Origin: Parietichytrium sp. I65-24A
Taxonomy: Eukaryota; Sar; Bigyra; Thraustochytrida; Thraustochytriidae
Direction of reading: 5' to 3'
DNA length: 64,000 bases
Assembly: GCA_012862575.1 (NCBI GenBank)
Contig: BLSF01000007.1
Coordinates: 496,001 to 560,000, forward strand
Both the position numbers and the translations under genes were made by a program. Of this stretch, positions 12,301 to 23,270 are shown piece by piece. The first letter of the stretch is position 1. Every line of letters begins with the position of its first letter. The notes under the pieces are model-generated. The model searched no databases and was not told the DNA's origin. It was given only the letters and a program-made list of their open reading frames with translations.

Positions 12301-15144
12301 ACACTGATTGTTTCTTTCTCTGGACGTGTTGGACCGCAAACAGAACGAGTCTCTGCAAGACCCTAGCGCTCAGTGACTCAGTCACAAAGCTGTGACTTAT
12401 GGGGGTCATCTGAGCTGTGTAACGCCGCACTTTCTCAGCGCTCGAAAAAATTCCAAATTCAAGCACCCGAAGGGCTCGAGAAAAGCCCTATGGTGTCGTT
12501 AACTACTAGTAGCCTGGTCTCGCTGAATTCGTGTTGTGAATGGAATGTGTTTGGAATTAGGTTGTTAGCTTGTTTGTTTCTATCACGTTGCAGCGGAAAA
12601 GGAAACGTTCCCGTTGCATGTCGTCCCATGGAAAAGAAAAACGACGAAATCACAGTCAGTACTCGCAGTCAGGACTTCCAGTCTAGTCGCCGCTGTTTTC
12701 TTTTTCTTGCTTCAAACTCTCTCTTCGAGCGTTTCGCTACTAGTAGTTACCAGGTACTTAGTACCTGTGGGGTTTGGCTGGAGGCTTTAGAATGCGCGTG
12801 CCGGCGAGGCTTAGTTTCTGAATTCACGATCCATTTATTTCACGAGATGGCACGGTAAAATTCAAACCACATTGGTGGCGGCTCTGAGGATCGACCAGAC
12901 CAGATCAGGCCAGATTGGAAGAGCTCAAAGGGATGCAAGTGCTTCCGAAGTGGGATGACGACATGAGGTTTTGCACCCGCTTTACGAGCTGAACCCTGCC
13001 GGAATTCAGAATTCAGATCTTCAGGGTCCCATGGTAAAAATTGGACCAGAACTAAAAAAGAGAAGCAAGGTGGGCAGACCGGCTCGCCTTTTTTTTTGGC
13101 AGTGTGGACAGCGAGGGGGCAGGTCGCGCCCTCCCGAGGATAAGTTATCAGTAATTGTTGGATCGGAATGCTGAGAAATTTCTTGGCCTTACGTGCTTGC
13201 TTACTTACAGTATGGCGCGCACTTGGTCTGTCCTGAAAATTGTCTTTTAATTGATGGAATGTCAGGCCTGGCTCGGAGCAGGAAAGGACAGCGGCATCCA
13301 CGTCACATACTCGAGATTCCGAAGAGACTTCTAAACTACACAAACACAAAGCACAAGGAGTCCCAAATTGAAAATCATAATTCCCCGCTCTGCTCTTAGG
13401 GCGAGTACTTATTCGTGGAATAGGGACCGGATCGTTCGAGGGTGGTTACACATAACTTCTCTAAGGTTACTCACAGTCAGATCAGATCTCACTCCACACC
13501 TTTTTCCGCGGCAACGGTGGTGCTCAATCAAGGAGTGGGATTTGTGGAAATCAAGAAGATGAGGGTGAGTTCGATTCTGCTCTGCTCTGTTCTGCCGCGC
13601 GGGTGCAAGATTTGGTGACACTTTCCGACAAAACCTTTTCCAGAACAGCAAAACAGAGAAAGAACAGCAAAACAGAGAAAGATGAAAATATTCTGTACAG
13701 AGCTGGGCCATACGATTCTCAACACAATACTTCCGCAACACAGGAACGCGAGTAGCCCGCACAACAAGGCAGAATGGGACTCGGCCATTGGAAAGCAGCT
13801 GTTGTCTGGAGATCGAGGTCAGGTGGCCCTGAATTCAACACTGGCGGTGTCACGAAGGATTAAACAAAGTTGGGACCTTTGCTTGGTAGTCATTTACATG
13901 AGCAAACTTGCGTGGATTATTAAAGAAGAGGAAAATGTGGAACTGCAAGTGGGGATATTCAACGTAGCTTGCATCTGAATTCTGCAAAACCCAGGATTCA
14001 GATCTTTGAGCCGGAACGAAAACGAAGCAGGTCAGACAGAGAACAAGAGCGTTCGTTTTCTCGCGGAGGAGCAAAGGCTTTCGCTTTGTGCTGAGCATCT
14101 ACGCAAGGCGCAAAAGTCGATAAAGAATAGGATAGGAAAGCTTCGAGCTACGAAGTATCGAAGAACGAGCCGCAGATTTTCCTACCTCTGGACACAATAT
14201 TTCTGCATTTGCCTTCGTTCACTTCGGCTGGATGCGTAATCAGTACCACTACTAAGCATGCCTAGGCGAAACGGTCATTTCTTCACTCATCGATGAACGC
14301 GTTGACTGTGATGGTTCAAATTGGTTGTTGACGCTTGATCAATCGATGACGGCCATGCAAACAAGCTCTTTCAATCAAAGCAAAGTATCCGTCCGAATGG
14401 ATTCGTTCGTCCGCAGATTTACGTAGACCCCAAACTCGACTTGGCAAAGGTCGAGTCGAGCCTCTGGGGCCTCTCGAACTTCTGGAGCCTCTGCTGCGAG
14501 ACTCGACAACGAAGAGTGAATACCAAGTATCGCCTTATGGAGAATTCGCAACGTCACACAGAAACAGCAGTTGCCTGTTTGAGCCACAACCAGGGGTGGG
14601 CCTGAAACACCGGCGAGAGTTGCACAAAGGGGGCTCGATTGCAGCCCACGCCGTTCACGTCCTTGCGCAGGAAGAAGTCGGCGGTGGGAAAAGCTGATTG
14701 ATTTCAACTTTGCTTTTGGCACTGATCTGCGCTCTGCGCATTTTCTGCTCACAACACGTCACACGCCAGTCAATTCCAGGTTGTTACGAATTACACTTTT
14801 TACTGTTTTGGCTGTTTCCGAATGTTTCCGATAGATTTCGTTGATTCATTGACTCCATTGATTCCAATCACTCATTGACTCCATTGATTTCATTGAGATT
14901 GAACCTTTTGACTCGAAGTGACTGACTGATTCATTGAGATTGAGCATTGACTCGCAGTCAATGAACAATCAAAATGAATTGATGAACCAATGAATCAATC
15001 AATGGAGTCAATGTTCAATCAACATGATGAGAGGATGAGAGGATAAGAGGAGGTGAAAAGGAGGTGGTGGACGAGAGAGAAACTTTTTTCGCAGTGCAGT
15101 GCACCAACCCACCTCCTACCACTTCATACGCCAACGGTAGCACC
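12301..15144. other. Gene-poor block, part 4
   Basis: Palindromic words (ACTAGT with flanks near 12500 and 12740), repeated TTGATTGA/TCAATCAA text at 14840-15030 and several 60-100 codon frames. The ATG frame at 13682-13978 has no recognisable domain. I see no gene I would defend. Confidence 0.5.
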
Positions 15145-15345
15145 TAAACATTCCCAGCCCTTCTCCGGCAGTTAGCCCTATACCTACGCAATACCTTAGC
15201 AGACCTGACTTTTCTCCCACCAAGAGGCAGCACTATTGGTGCCCTATGCGACCCAAACTACACACCATCTAGCGGGACTAGTGTATCTATTAGGATCTCT
15301 TACTGCAGAGAAGTATTAGTAGCTCCATTCTCCACCACCGCATAG
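15145..15345 (+). other. Relic-like open stretch of unknown origin
   Basis: An open stretch of 65 codons without an ATG that reads like protein but uses TTA, CTA, ATA and GTA codons far more than the host genes nearby. The text that follows (to ~15470) has the same flavour. It is probably a fragment of an old mobile or foreign element. I cannot name the family and treat it as a fossil. Confidence 0.35.
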
Positions 15346-16482
15346 GGTATACAACGTTAAATTGAGAACGCTAGAAGTACTACCATAAATAGGTACCCCT
15401 TCGGTATAAGTGCCTTATGGTATATGGTAGTGAGACTACCGTTCTCTTAGTGACTCACCCGGGTCATCTAACTTACGTTTCTTCCCTTCTCTCTCACACT
15501 CACTCACACTCCCTCTGTCTCTTCTCCCTCCCACTCACTCACTACACTCACTCAGTCTTCCTCTTGCAGCGTAGCGTACTTTACTAGTCTCCGCTATCAT
15601 ATTACATCAGTACTACTGTTTCGTATGATGAAAGCAGTCGAAATACTACAAGTGCTACGCTGCAGGTGCTAGCGACAAGTGTAGCATACTGCCACTCTCG
15701 CCTCTCTCCTCACAATACAAACAAGCTCTTCCAAACTCTCCCTCTCACACTCGTTCCCTCTCATCTTTCTCCCTCTCATTCGCTCACATTTATTTGCCCC
15801 CTCTCTCTCTCACTCATCTCTCTCTCTCTCTCTCACACACACTAAAAGAACTAAAAGTACCGGTACCTTCCGCGTACACCTTCCCGCGCACCCCCCCAGC
15901 CACCGTAATCAACCCTCTAGATAGCACTAGCCGCACGCGTACTTTTGCGACGTTTCACTCCGCTCGGGAGCGTAGAGTGCGAGTGGCGTTGAGCAGAGCA
16001 GTGCGTTTGGTGCGTGGATCGTTGGCGTGACCTATAGTTGGTGTGGGTGTGTGTGTTTTGTGTGTTTGTGTGAGAGTGTCCGCGCGAGAAGAGGTCTGCG
16101 AGAGAGGCGGAAGTGAGCAGTAAGCAAGGGAACAAAGGAACAACGAAAAAAAAAGGGCTTTCCTTGACGCGCGCATCGAGGTGCTTGGTGCTTGGAGCTC
16201 GGAAGAGGTTTAGGTGATTTGGCGAATTGGTGATTTGGTGAATAGGTGGCTGGTTATCTATCTATTCATCTATCTATCCGGTCAACGCGTGGTGTTGTGA
16301 TAGGGAAAAGGAGCACGAGCACACGTGGATTGCATATATATATACATATATATACATTGACGGGGAGGAAGATCTGCGTCTTAATAGATTAATATCGTCT
16401 CTCGTCGGCCGGAAAGGCTGGTGTGGCGATCAGTGTGGCTTATATCGGGTTTTGGAGCGTGAGCTAGCAGAGGTGGCGTGAA
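15346..16482. other. Spacer and long leader upstream of the ankyrin gene
   Basis: CT-rich tracts (15480-15840), TG-rich text near 16040-16075 and an AT-rich TATATATA run at 16335-16356, about 130 bases before the next ATG. No gene seen. Confidence 0.55.
16335..16356 (+). promoter_or_regulatory. TATA-like AT run, possible core promoter
   Basis: Alternating TATATATA sequence in otherwise mixed DNA, ~130 bases before the ankyrin start codon. It could equally be an AT microsatellite. Confidence 0.3.
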
Positions 16483-16998
16483 ATGCCGCGCGATACGGAT
16501 TTGCATAAGGCGGCCTACAAAGGCAACGTGCAGGCGGTCAAGTCGTGCATTGAGGATGAAGAAATCGATGTGAACGCGTTCGGAGCGGCGAATAGGACGG
16601 CTCTGCACAGGGCTGTGGCTGCCAACAGCGCAGAAGTCGTGGCGCTCCTGCTGGAGAAAGGTGCCACCGTGGATATCAAAGACAAGTCGGGGAGGACGCC
16701 GCTGCACTGGGCTGCTGTGGTGGGTTCCGCATCGTGTGCCGATCTTCTAGTAAAGAATGGCGCCGATATAAACAACACATCCAACACGGGATCCACACCG
16801 CTCCACATGGCGTCCGACCTTGGGAAGGCCGACTTTGTGATGTTTGCGTTGCAGAATGGCGCGGATATCACGAAAACGGACAATGGCGGAATGACTGCGT
16901 ATGACCTGGCCAAACTTGCAGGCCACAAAGACGTGGCCAAGCTTGTGCGCCCTTCGGGCGCGGGAGGCGGCACATGTTCTTGCTTCAGCTTCTTCTAG
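16483..16998 (+). CDS. Small ankyrin-repeat protein
   Basis: 171 residues, single exon, ATG start. It is almost entirely ankyrin repeats: about five units between residues ~4 and 155, with classic signatures TALHRAV, TPLHWAA and TPLHMAS and the NGADI loop ends. Ankyrin repeats mediate protein-protein binding. Proteins of this size are often regulatory subunits (compare the proteasome chaperone gankyrin), but nothing here fixes the partner. The C-terminus is short and cysteine/phenylalanine-rich (CSCFSFF), which could be acylated or buried. The gene is convergent with NLE1/Rsa4. Confidence 0.9.
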   Translation: MPRDTDLHKAAYKGNVQAVKSCIEDEEIDVNAFGAANRTALHRAVAANSAEVVALLLEKGATVDIKDKSGRTPLHWAAVVGSASCADLLVKNGADINNTSNTGSTPLHMASDLGKADFVMFALQNGADITKTDNGGMTAYDLAKLAGHKDVAKLVRPSGAGGGTCSCFSFF

Positions 16999-17841
16999 AA
17001 ACCTCTCAAGTTCGAGTTGACTATGTTGCGTTGGTGTTTGTGATACCCCTCTCTTCGGTTGCCTGGCTTGCAGGCATGTCTAGAATTGCCATTTGTTTCG
17101 TTTTCTATGTTCGAGCTTGCCTCGATTCCCAGCAGTAGGACCTTCTTTGCGTTCTGTTTGGGATTTGAAAATATGAGAGACATAGAAGGCGAATGCTTGG
17201 CTTCATGTTGCGATGGGAGGGAAAGGGAAGGGGAAACATGCCGTGAAGGCAGCTTGAAGCAATACCGCAGGCAAGGAACAGGTTTGTTTGATTCTGGACT
17301 GAACGGCCTTGTCTTGTGTTCATAGAATCTGGAGCCTAAAGCTGCGGTGTCCGTCAGACAAACTTGGCGGCGATGCGACTTGTTGGGCTCCTCAGAAATT
17401 GACAAGTGTGTTTTTCTCGTTTCGTCCGTCCTTTTTTTGCCAAAGGGAGGGAGGTTGGTGGAAGCTGCTTTTGTGCAGGTTTTCTTTTCTCGTTTTCTGT
17501 TTGTAATCGTTTTCTTTTCTTGTCCCTTCTCTCTCTTCCAACAACTTGACTTTTTTTTTCTCAAGTATCACGAGATTGGCCGAAAAAAATTATGACTCGT
17601 TCAAGCAATCAGCAAAGGTCGGCCATGAAACGAGTCGCCGCAGACGACGCAGTCACTCATGGTGGAAAAGTTGGCAGTATATTTTCTCCATTTATCAACA
17701 TCAACACCAACAGTAAAAGAGTGAGGCCATGGAAAGAGTTCAGGGGCCAAAGTCCGTGACATCCGAAAGAGACACAATCACACGTGCTGAAAATTTTCAC
17801 AAAATTTTTATCTCCCTTCAAGATTAACAACAGTGGCACAT
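16999..17841. other. Convergent 3' region, 0.84 kb
   Basis: T-rich tracts typical of 3' untranslated DNA between convergent genes. No gene seen. Confidence 0.6.
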
Positions 17842-19467
17842 TTATTGTACCCAGATTTTAAGCACACGATCTTTTCCCCCGGAAGCCATCATTTCTCCGT
17901 TCGGGCTCCAGTCAAGGGCATAGATTTCGTCAAAATGGCCTGACAAGGTTTCCTTAGGCTTGCGAGGATTGCGCACCTCCCAGACTTTCAACGTGCTGTC
18001 CTTCGAAGCGCTGCACAATAGCCTACTATCTGTAGCCCAGCATACCTGATATACGTGCCCCACATGCCCAGACATTGTGGCGAGAAAACGCCCAGTCCGG
18101 CCGCACCACAATTTCACCTTCTTGTCAAATGATGCACTGGCAAGGTAGCGTCCGTCAGGGGAAAACGAGATGTGTGCAACCACTTGCTGATGCCCATGCA
18201 GCCGCTGAACTGGCTTTTTATCAATTGTGGGGTGCCAGAAGAACATGGTGAGATCGTCTGAGCAAGACACCAACCGCTCAAAAGGTACGTCGCCAGACAC
18301 AGAGCCTTCATGTTGGCGCTTTGCTGCGGAGTACCTCGCAACAGCTGCAGCGTGAGCTGCTTCCCTGTTGTACCTTTTCTTTTTCTCGCCAATCATAACT
18401 GTGCCGCCCTCCTTGAAGGTTTCGAGACTTGCAGGTTTAGATCCCTCTTCGGAGAAGAACTTTCCGGTATGATCGTATGCCCCGGTCCTGTTAATATAGT
18501 CGTTGGACAGTGCAAGAGAATTAATGCGGTGTGCATGCCCGTTCAAAATTCTCACGAGCTTGAACGGCGAATTTTGTTCTCTTGCGTCTGCCTCGCTGCG
18601 CTGAGCCCACACGTGGATAGTCTTGTCCCGAGATGCAGTGTACACAAGCCCCTCGCCGCCCCAACGCACGCTCTCCACGGAGTCGTTGTGCCCTGTCAAA
18701 GTCATTTCACACCTCCCTGTCCGAACATTCCAAACCCTGGCAGTCTTGTCTTTTGACCCGCTCAAGAGCCGCTCGCAAGCTGCGTTCATATGCTGCGGCT
18801 CCCAAGAGAGAGATGTGATCCACTGTTTGTGGCCCTGAAGTGGGCGATGGATCGTTTCGCCAGTGTCCGGGTCCCAGATGCGAAGTTCTCCGTTTTTGTC
18901 TCCTGAAGCAAAGCGAAGGCCGTCAGGTGCCCAGGCTGTGCATAGGACGTGGTTGCGGTGTCCTTTGCAAACAAAGCGAGGCATACGGGTGGACACATCC
19001 CAGAACCGAACCGTTGTGTCTCCTCCACCGCTGGCAAGCTGACTACCATCAGGACTAAAACTAACGTGCAATAAAGCTTCTGTGTGTCCGGGGAGACTAT
19101 CTGTACAGCGGGTCACAGGGTGAACGCGAAAGAGAGACAAGGCCTCAAACTTGATTTCCAGGGTCGCCTCGGTGGAGATCCCCTCCTGCACAATCATATC
19201 TTTCAAGGTTCCCACGATCTCCTTCTTTTCTTCCGTGACGTAGAATGCAAAAGGGACGCTTTCTTCGTTTTCCAAAACATCATTTACAAGCCGCTCAAGT
19301 TGCAACGTGTTGGTGTCTAAAGGCACATCAATCTGCGGAATACTCGCCAACTTCTTCTTCATCTCCTCGTTTGCCTGGCTAGCACCCACATTCACAAACT
19401 TGACCACCATCGTCTCGGGCACATCGCTCTGCTGCGTCTTGAGCTTCTTTTTACTCGGCTCCGACAT
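17842..19467 (-). CDS. NLE1: Notchless homologue, WD40 ribosome-assembly factor
   Basis: 541 residues, single exon. The frame continues upstream to a GTG at 19530, but the ATG MSEPSKKKLK at 19467 fits the family. The N-terminal NLE domain (about residues 15-90) has the family text VPLDTNTLQLERLVNDVLEN, containing the glutamate that in yeast Rsa4 contacts the MIDAS domain of the AAA ATPase Rea1/midasin. It is followed by eight WD40 blades with repeated GH...WD pairs (e.g. LPGHTEALLHVSFSPDGS) ending in LKIWVQ. In yeast, Rsa4 sits on the pre-60S particle and is released by Rea1 before nuclear export. The family and length agree, so I am confident. Confidence 0.96.
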   Translation of the reverse strand: MSEPSKKKLKTQQSDVPETMVVKFVNVGASQANEEMKKKLASIPQIDVPLDTNTLQLERLVNDVLENEESVPFAFYVTEEKKEIVGTLKDMIVQEGISTEATLEIKFEALSLFRVHPVTRCTDSLPGHTEALLHVSFSPDGSQLASGGGDTTVRFWDVSTRMPRFVCKGHRNHVLCTAWAPDGLRFASGDKNGELRIWDPDTGETIHRPLQGHKQWITSLSWEPQHMNAACERLLSGSKDKTARVWNVRTGRCEMTLTGHNDSVESVRWGGEGLVYTASRDKTIHVWAQRSEADAREQNSPFKLVRILNGHAHRINSLALSNDYINRTGAYDHTGKFFSEEGSKPASLETFKEGGTVMIGEKKKRYNREAAHAAAVARYSAAKRQHEGSVSGDVPFERLVSCSDDLTMFFWHPTIDKKPVQRLHGHQQVVAHISFSPDGRYLASASFDKKVKLWCGRTGRFLATMSGHVGHVYQVCWATDSRLLCSASKDSTLKVWEVRNPRKPKETLSGHFDEIYALDWSPNGEMMASGGKDRVLKIWVQ

Positions 19468-19665
19468 TTTCCCTGCTGATCTCCCTGTCCGCACTTGCCG
19501 CACGCCAGCTCCGCACTCCCGCCCTTTCACCCTCTAAAAGACTTCCACCCAAACTGCTTACAAGCGTATTCTCGTCCGTGTGTCACGTATGTGAACTGTG
19601 TCAAGTATGTGAAAGTGGGCTCTTAAGCTGACAGGCCCGCTATATCGCAGCCGGGTTGTTTTGCA

Positions 19666-19691
19666 AACAACAACAACAACAACAACAACAA
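19666..19691. repeat. (CAA)n microsatellite
   Basis: About eight CAA units, with a shorter second run ~90 bases downstream. Confidence 0.95.
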
Positions 19692-20984
19692 CCTTCAACT
19701 CCGCTCGCGCCTCCTTTTACCCTCGACCAACCTCTCTTCCGTCTCAAACACGAGAGCCAACGTCGATGTTCTTTCCAACAACAACAACAACAATCAGAAC
19801 TACTCACAAATACTCACGCTTTCACTGTGAGTCTGTGTCTCTTGGTCTCTTGGTCTCTTGGTGTCTCTTGCATCTCTCGCAACAGTTTGCACCAACCAAC
19901 CAATCTGCCTCTCCGCAACAGTACGACCAAGTTACCCAATTCCATGATTTGAGTAAGGCATCTTAGGATGAACATTAGCTTTTCGTCGGGTCTTGAAGTT
20001 CAATAGACTTGGGGACACTGGGTCTTGTGAGCGCGGTGCCATGGGGTTTTGTATTCAAAGTTTCCTTGGCATTGAACATCATTGAACAGCATTTTTGAGT
20101 TTTCGTTGAATTGGGAAGGTGCCATCTGTTTGGAGAATCTCAGCACCTAGGGCGGCAATGAGGGAAAATGAAGAGTGCAGTCTCTGGTTTCTAGCTTCCT
20201 GGTCGGTGAGGCCTTAGATTGGCTCGTGGAACGCAGTGAATTGGAAAGTAGCATCATCTTCTCCTCAACTCTCTCCGTCAATTAATTTAAAAAGAGCCGT
20301 TGGTCGAAACGTCGGCGCAGGCTCCGGACCTTGAGCAGGACGCGGCTTGGCCGAAACATTAGTAGTTATGTCTTGTGTCGTGAGGGGTGGTGTTGAGAAC
20401 ATGCCGCAAAGGTTCGGAATGGAATGATGCTTTTTCATACCAGCAAAGGGCTGGTCATACCTGCTCCATGGGCTTTGTCCAAATGCTAGGCAGCAGGTTT
20501 TTTCGTCCATTACAAGTGGGGATTCGTTGGGGGTTAGAAAGCCAGCAACTTCCTAGCACACGACTCCGGATCATCAAGTCCTGAGCACAGCGAGAACAGG
20601 TGTACTGACTGACACGTGAGTGCCGGTATCCGCTCCTCAACTATGTGCAAGGTTTGTTGATTTTGAGCCTTGAGAGAGTTTGGGAGAGGGGAAGCACAGG
20701 AGTACTCGGCCACGAAGGCGTTCAATATTCGAGATTGTAGAGTGCTTGGTATCCTAGTATCGGCATCTCACAGCAGTTCTTACGTTCTGCAAAGTCCAGA
20801 CGTCTCACAGCAGTTCTGACGTTCTCCAAGTTGACCTTCGGCTCACTAGCTGGGAAAGGTAAAACCTCGGTGATCAATTCTGCAGACATTCCAAGCGTGT
20901 TGTCACCGATCGACCGCTTCAGCCGACACGAACCAGCAAAGCATCCCTTGCAAAGCTGAACGCCGTGGGTCGAGCGCTTTGATC

Positions 20985-21038
20985 ATGGGCGAGGAAGCTG
21001 GGCGCTTTCAGGCACGAAGTCTTGGTCGGGGGTGCTAA
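20985..21038 (+). promoter_or_regulatory. Upstream ORF of 17 codons before the EGF-7TM gene
   Basis: ATG at 20985 in the context GATCATGGGC opens a 17-codon frame ending with TAA at 21036-21038, two bases before the ATG at 21041. Such spacing would force re-initiation or leaky scanning. Alternatively the mRNA starts downstream of it. Confidence 0.4.
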
Positions 21039-21040
21039 AT

Positions 21041-22234
21041 ATGAACGAGTCAACGTGTGGCGCAGGGTTGTGGCCAGTCACGGGCTGTGGCCACGGCGTC
21101 TGCAACGTGTCTATATTAGCCTGCGTGTGCGAAGAAAACTGGGAAGCTGGCCGGCTCATAATAGACGATGATGACTTTACTCCGCCTTGTGATAAGCACG
21201 TGCCCTTCTTGAAAGGGATTTGGGCCATGTACACAGCGTTGACAGCAATTCGCGGCGGACTCTATATCGCGCGAACTGTTCTCGGATTCAAATATGGTAC
21301 CAAAAGTACTGCCGCCAGTACAAATAAACTTATTGTCTCAATATTGGAGATTGTCTCCGCGATTGCTATGTGTGGGCTTCATTACAGCTCTGGATCAGAA
21401 ATTCTCGAACAGCTGGAACTCACGTTCTTGTCGTGGCTCACTGTGTCTTTAGCCATGATCACACTGGTGATGAATATGCAAAAATTCATTGCTTCCATTC
21501 AAGCGAATACGACACGCGTCACAAAACACCGGGTAAGGATTTCGACTTTGTTGTCCACGGAGTGGGGACAGCGCGCAATGTGCCTTTCGATTTTTGTTCT
21601 GCACATATATCCATTCTTGTATGCAGTGACTTCGTTAAGTGCAAATTTTACCATCCGGAGCTTTTATGTGGCTTCATCTATTGGGTTTGGGCTGTATGTG
21701 AGATTGTGCTTTCTTGCCCTACGCAGTGTCCAATCAGCATATAGAGAGTTTATCTCTGTCAACAAGCAACTTGCTAAAGGCGAGAGCCATCAGGCTCTTC
21801 ATCGACGAGCAATGCGTGGGCTATTGCGGGTGAACGGGTACATATCGTTGATTGCTCGTTACATGCCGTTCGTTTTAGTGTACAACCTTGTCCTTGTAAT
21901 TTGGCCATTTGCCCTGCGAGAACTCAAGTACAGCTATCTTTTGTTGCAAGTAGGGTTAGCAGGAATGCAGTGTGTGATGCTCGGCGCTGCAATCTCGAAG
22001 TTCATTGGTACGAAAAACTCTTCGGTACGAAGATCTTCCCGCGTTGAGCCAAGTATTGGGAAGGACTCGTCTCGTAATTCACGAAATTCGAAGGGACTAC
22101 GAGCCGATACGACTGTTGATACGTGCAAGGAAGACAGTAGGCTCTTTGAATCTGATATTTGTCGGGATAGCACGAAGGTGCTCAGTACACAAGTAGCGTC
22201 TAAAGGACCGGCATCGCATGCTTCTGAGACATAA
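21041..22234 (+). CDS. Putative seven-helix membrane protein with EGF-like N-terminus
   Basis: 397 residues, single exon. The ATG at 21041 is the first in frame; the frame is open upstream only from 20960. Residues ~6-50 carry an EGF-like cysteine pattern (CGHGVC, then CVCEENW, then a later PPC). About seven hydrophobic helices follow at roughly 52-72, 88-108, 116-136, 166-188, 195-217, 251-272 and 279-300. A ~95-residue Ser/Arg-rich tail follows, likely cytosolic and phosphorylatable. The layout (Cys-rich outside, seven helices, tail inside) is receptor-like, but I see no GPCR-family signature and no clear signal peptide. The next gene downstream is also a multi-pass membrane protein. Function unknown. 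Confidence 0.8.
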   Translation: MNESTCGAGLWPVTGCGHGVCNVSILACVCEENWEAGRLIIDDDDFTPPCDKHVPFLKGIWAMYTALTAIRGGLYIARTVLGFKYGTKSTAASTNKLIVSILEIVSAIAMCGLHYSSGSEILEQLELTFLSWLTVSLAMITLVMNMQKFIASIQANTTRVTKHRVRISTLLSTEWGQRAMCLSIFVLHIYPFLYAVTSLSANFTIRSFYVASSIGFGLYVRLCFLALRSVQSAYREFISVNKQLAKGESHQALHRRAMRGLLRVNGYISLIARYMPFVLVYNLVLVIWPFALRELKYSYLLLQVGLAGMQCVMLGAAISKFIGTKNSSVRRSSRVEPSIGKDSSRNSRNSKGLRADTTVDTCKEDSRLFESDICRDSTKVLSTQVASKGPASHASET

Positions 22235-23270
22235 AAAGTCGCAGCCCATGATTCATGCGAGCAGAAAGCTCTTTCCTGACGAACTTTTAAACCTTCGTCA
22301 CAGTATCACAACATGTCGCTTTCACAGGTACTCGAGGTAAACAAAAGTGTTCACCAGCAGGATTCTTCGATCACCGGGCCACGGCAAACGTTGTCTTGGG
22401 TTTGAGGCGTTTGTACACCCAAGTACCTGGCGCAGTCGGAGCCAAGGGGGGCTAATTGTACCTCTGACACACTCTCTCCTGCTCCTCGATCAAACATGCC
22501 CGGGGTGCATCACATAGCACATAGTAAATTACCAGATCAACCAGTTCCAGTTCCAGCAAAAGTGGTCAGCTGCGGAACCCTCCGCCATAGTGGGGTGGTC
22601 AACTGCTGACGAATTAAGCTATGCATTGCAACTTACAGTTCGGCACCTTCAAAACTCCTAACGACACTTGTGAATGTTTAAGAAGCCTGTGCGTAAGCTG
22701 AGACGTCAATCAAATGGACAGGTATTTTTAAATCAAGCATTTGTGAAGCAAATAATGTGAAACTATTTCTCTACGTGGTTTTGATATGTTTCAATGAAGT
22801 TTTGTTTCTCGCGGCAAAGCAGGAGGCGCGTACGAGTAGAGAACGATTGGAATGAGAGCTCGAGTCTTTACTGTTAGTTCGAAAGTTGGTGAGGTGTTTT
22901 TACCTGTAACCTTAGAATCCGTATCGGTGCGAGGCCCCAACATTATAGTCGTAACAGTTTTCCCACTGTCCAATTTCCAGTACATTCCAGTACTTCAAGT
23001 TCCGACTTATGTAGTGTGAGAACGGATACTTTTTCAATACACGACAACTCTAGTAAGGAGTTAGATGTTGCACGTCAGAAATAGCGTCCCAGAAAGTTTA
23101 CCACACACCACGTCAAGAGGAGCTGTGGCAAAGCGCAGACGAGCATAGGAAAAGGCCAAGTAAATTGTATGAGGACGCCATACGTACTCCATGGGCACGA
23201 TTGACGAGACTTGTTTGTTCGTTTCCAGCCGATCGAAGCCGCGAGTTGGCCGGGCACGACGCGGGACGCC
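22235..23270. other. Spacer between two membrane-protein genes, 1 kb
   Basis: No gene or RNA recognised; only short frames without ATG or family features. Confidence 0.6.

Larger units (their letters stand above)
19468..21040. other. Divergent spacer, 1.6 kb
   Basis: The gap between the NLE1 start and the next plus-strand gene. It holds two (CAA)n runs (19666-19691 and 19778-19793) and a repeated CTCACAGCAGTTCT..ACGTTCT phrase at about 20767-20790 and 20808-20835. A 17-codon upstream ORF closes the region (separate entry). Confidence 0.55.
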
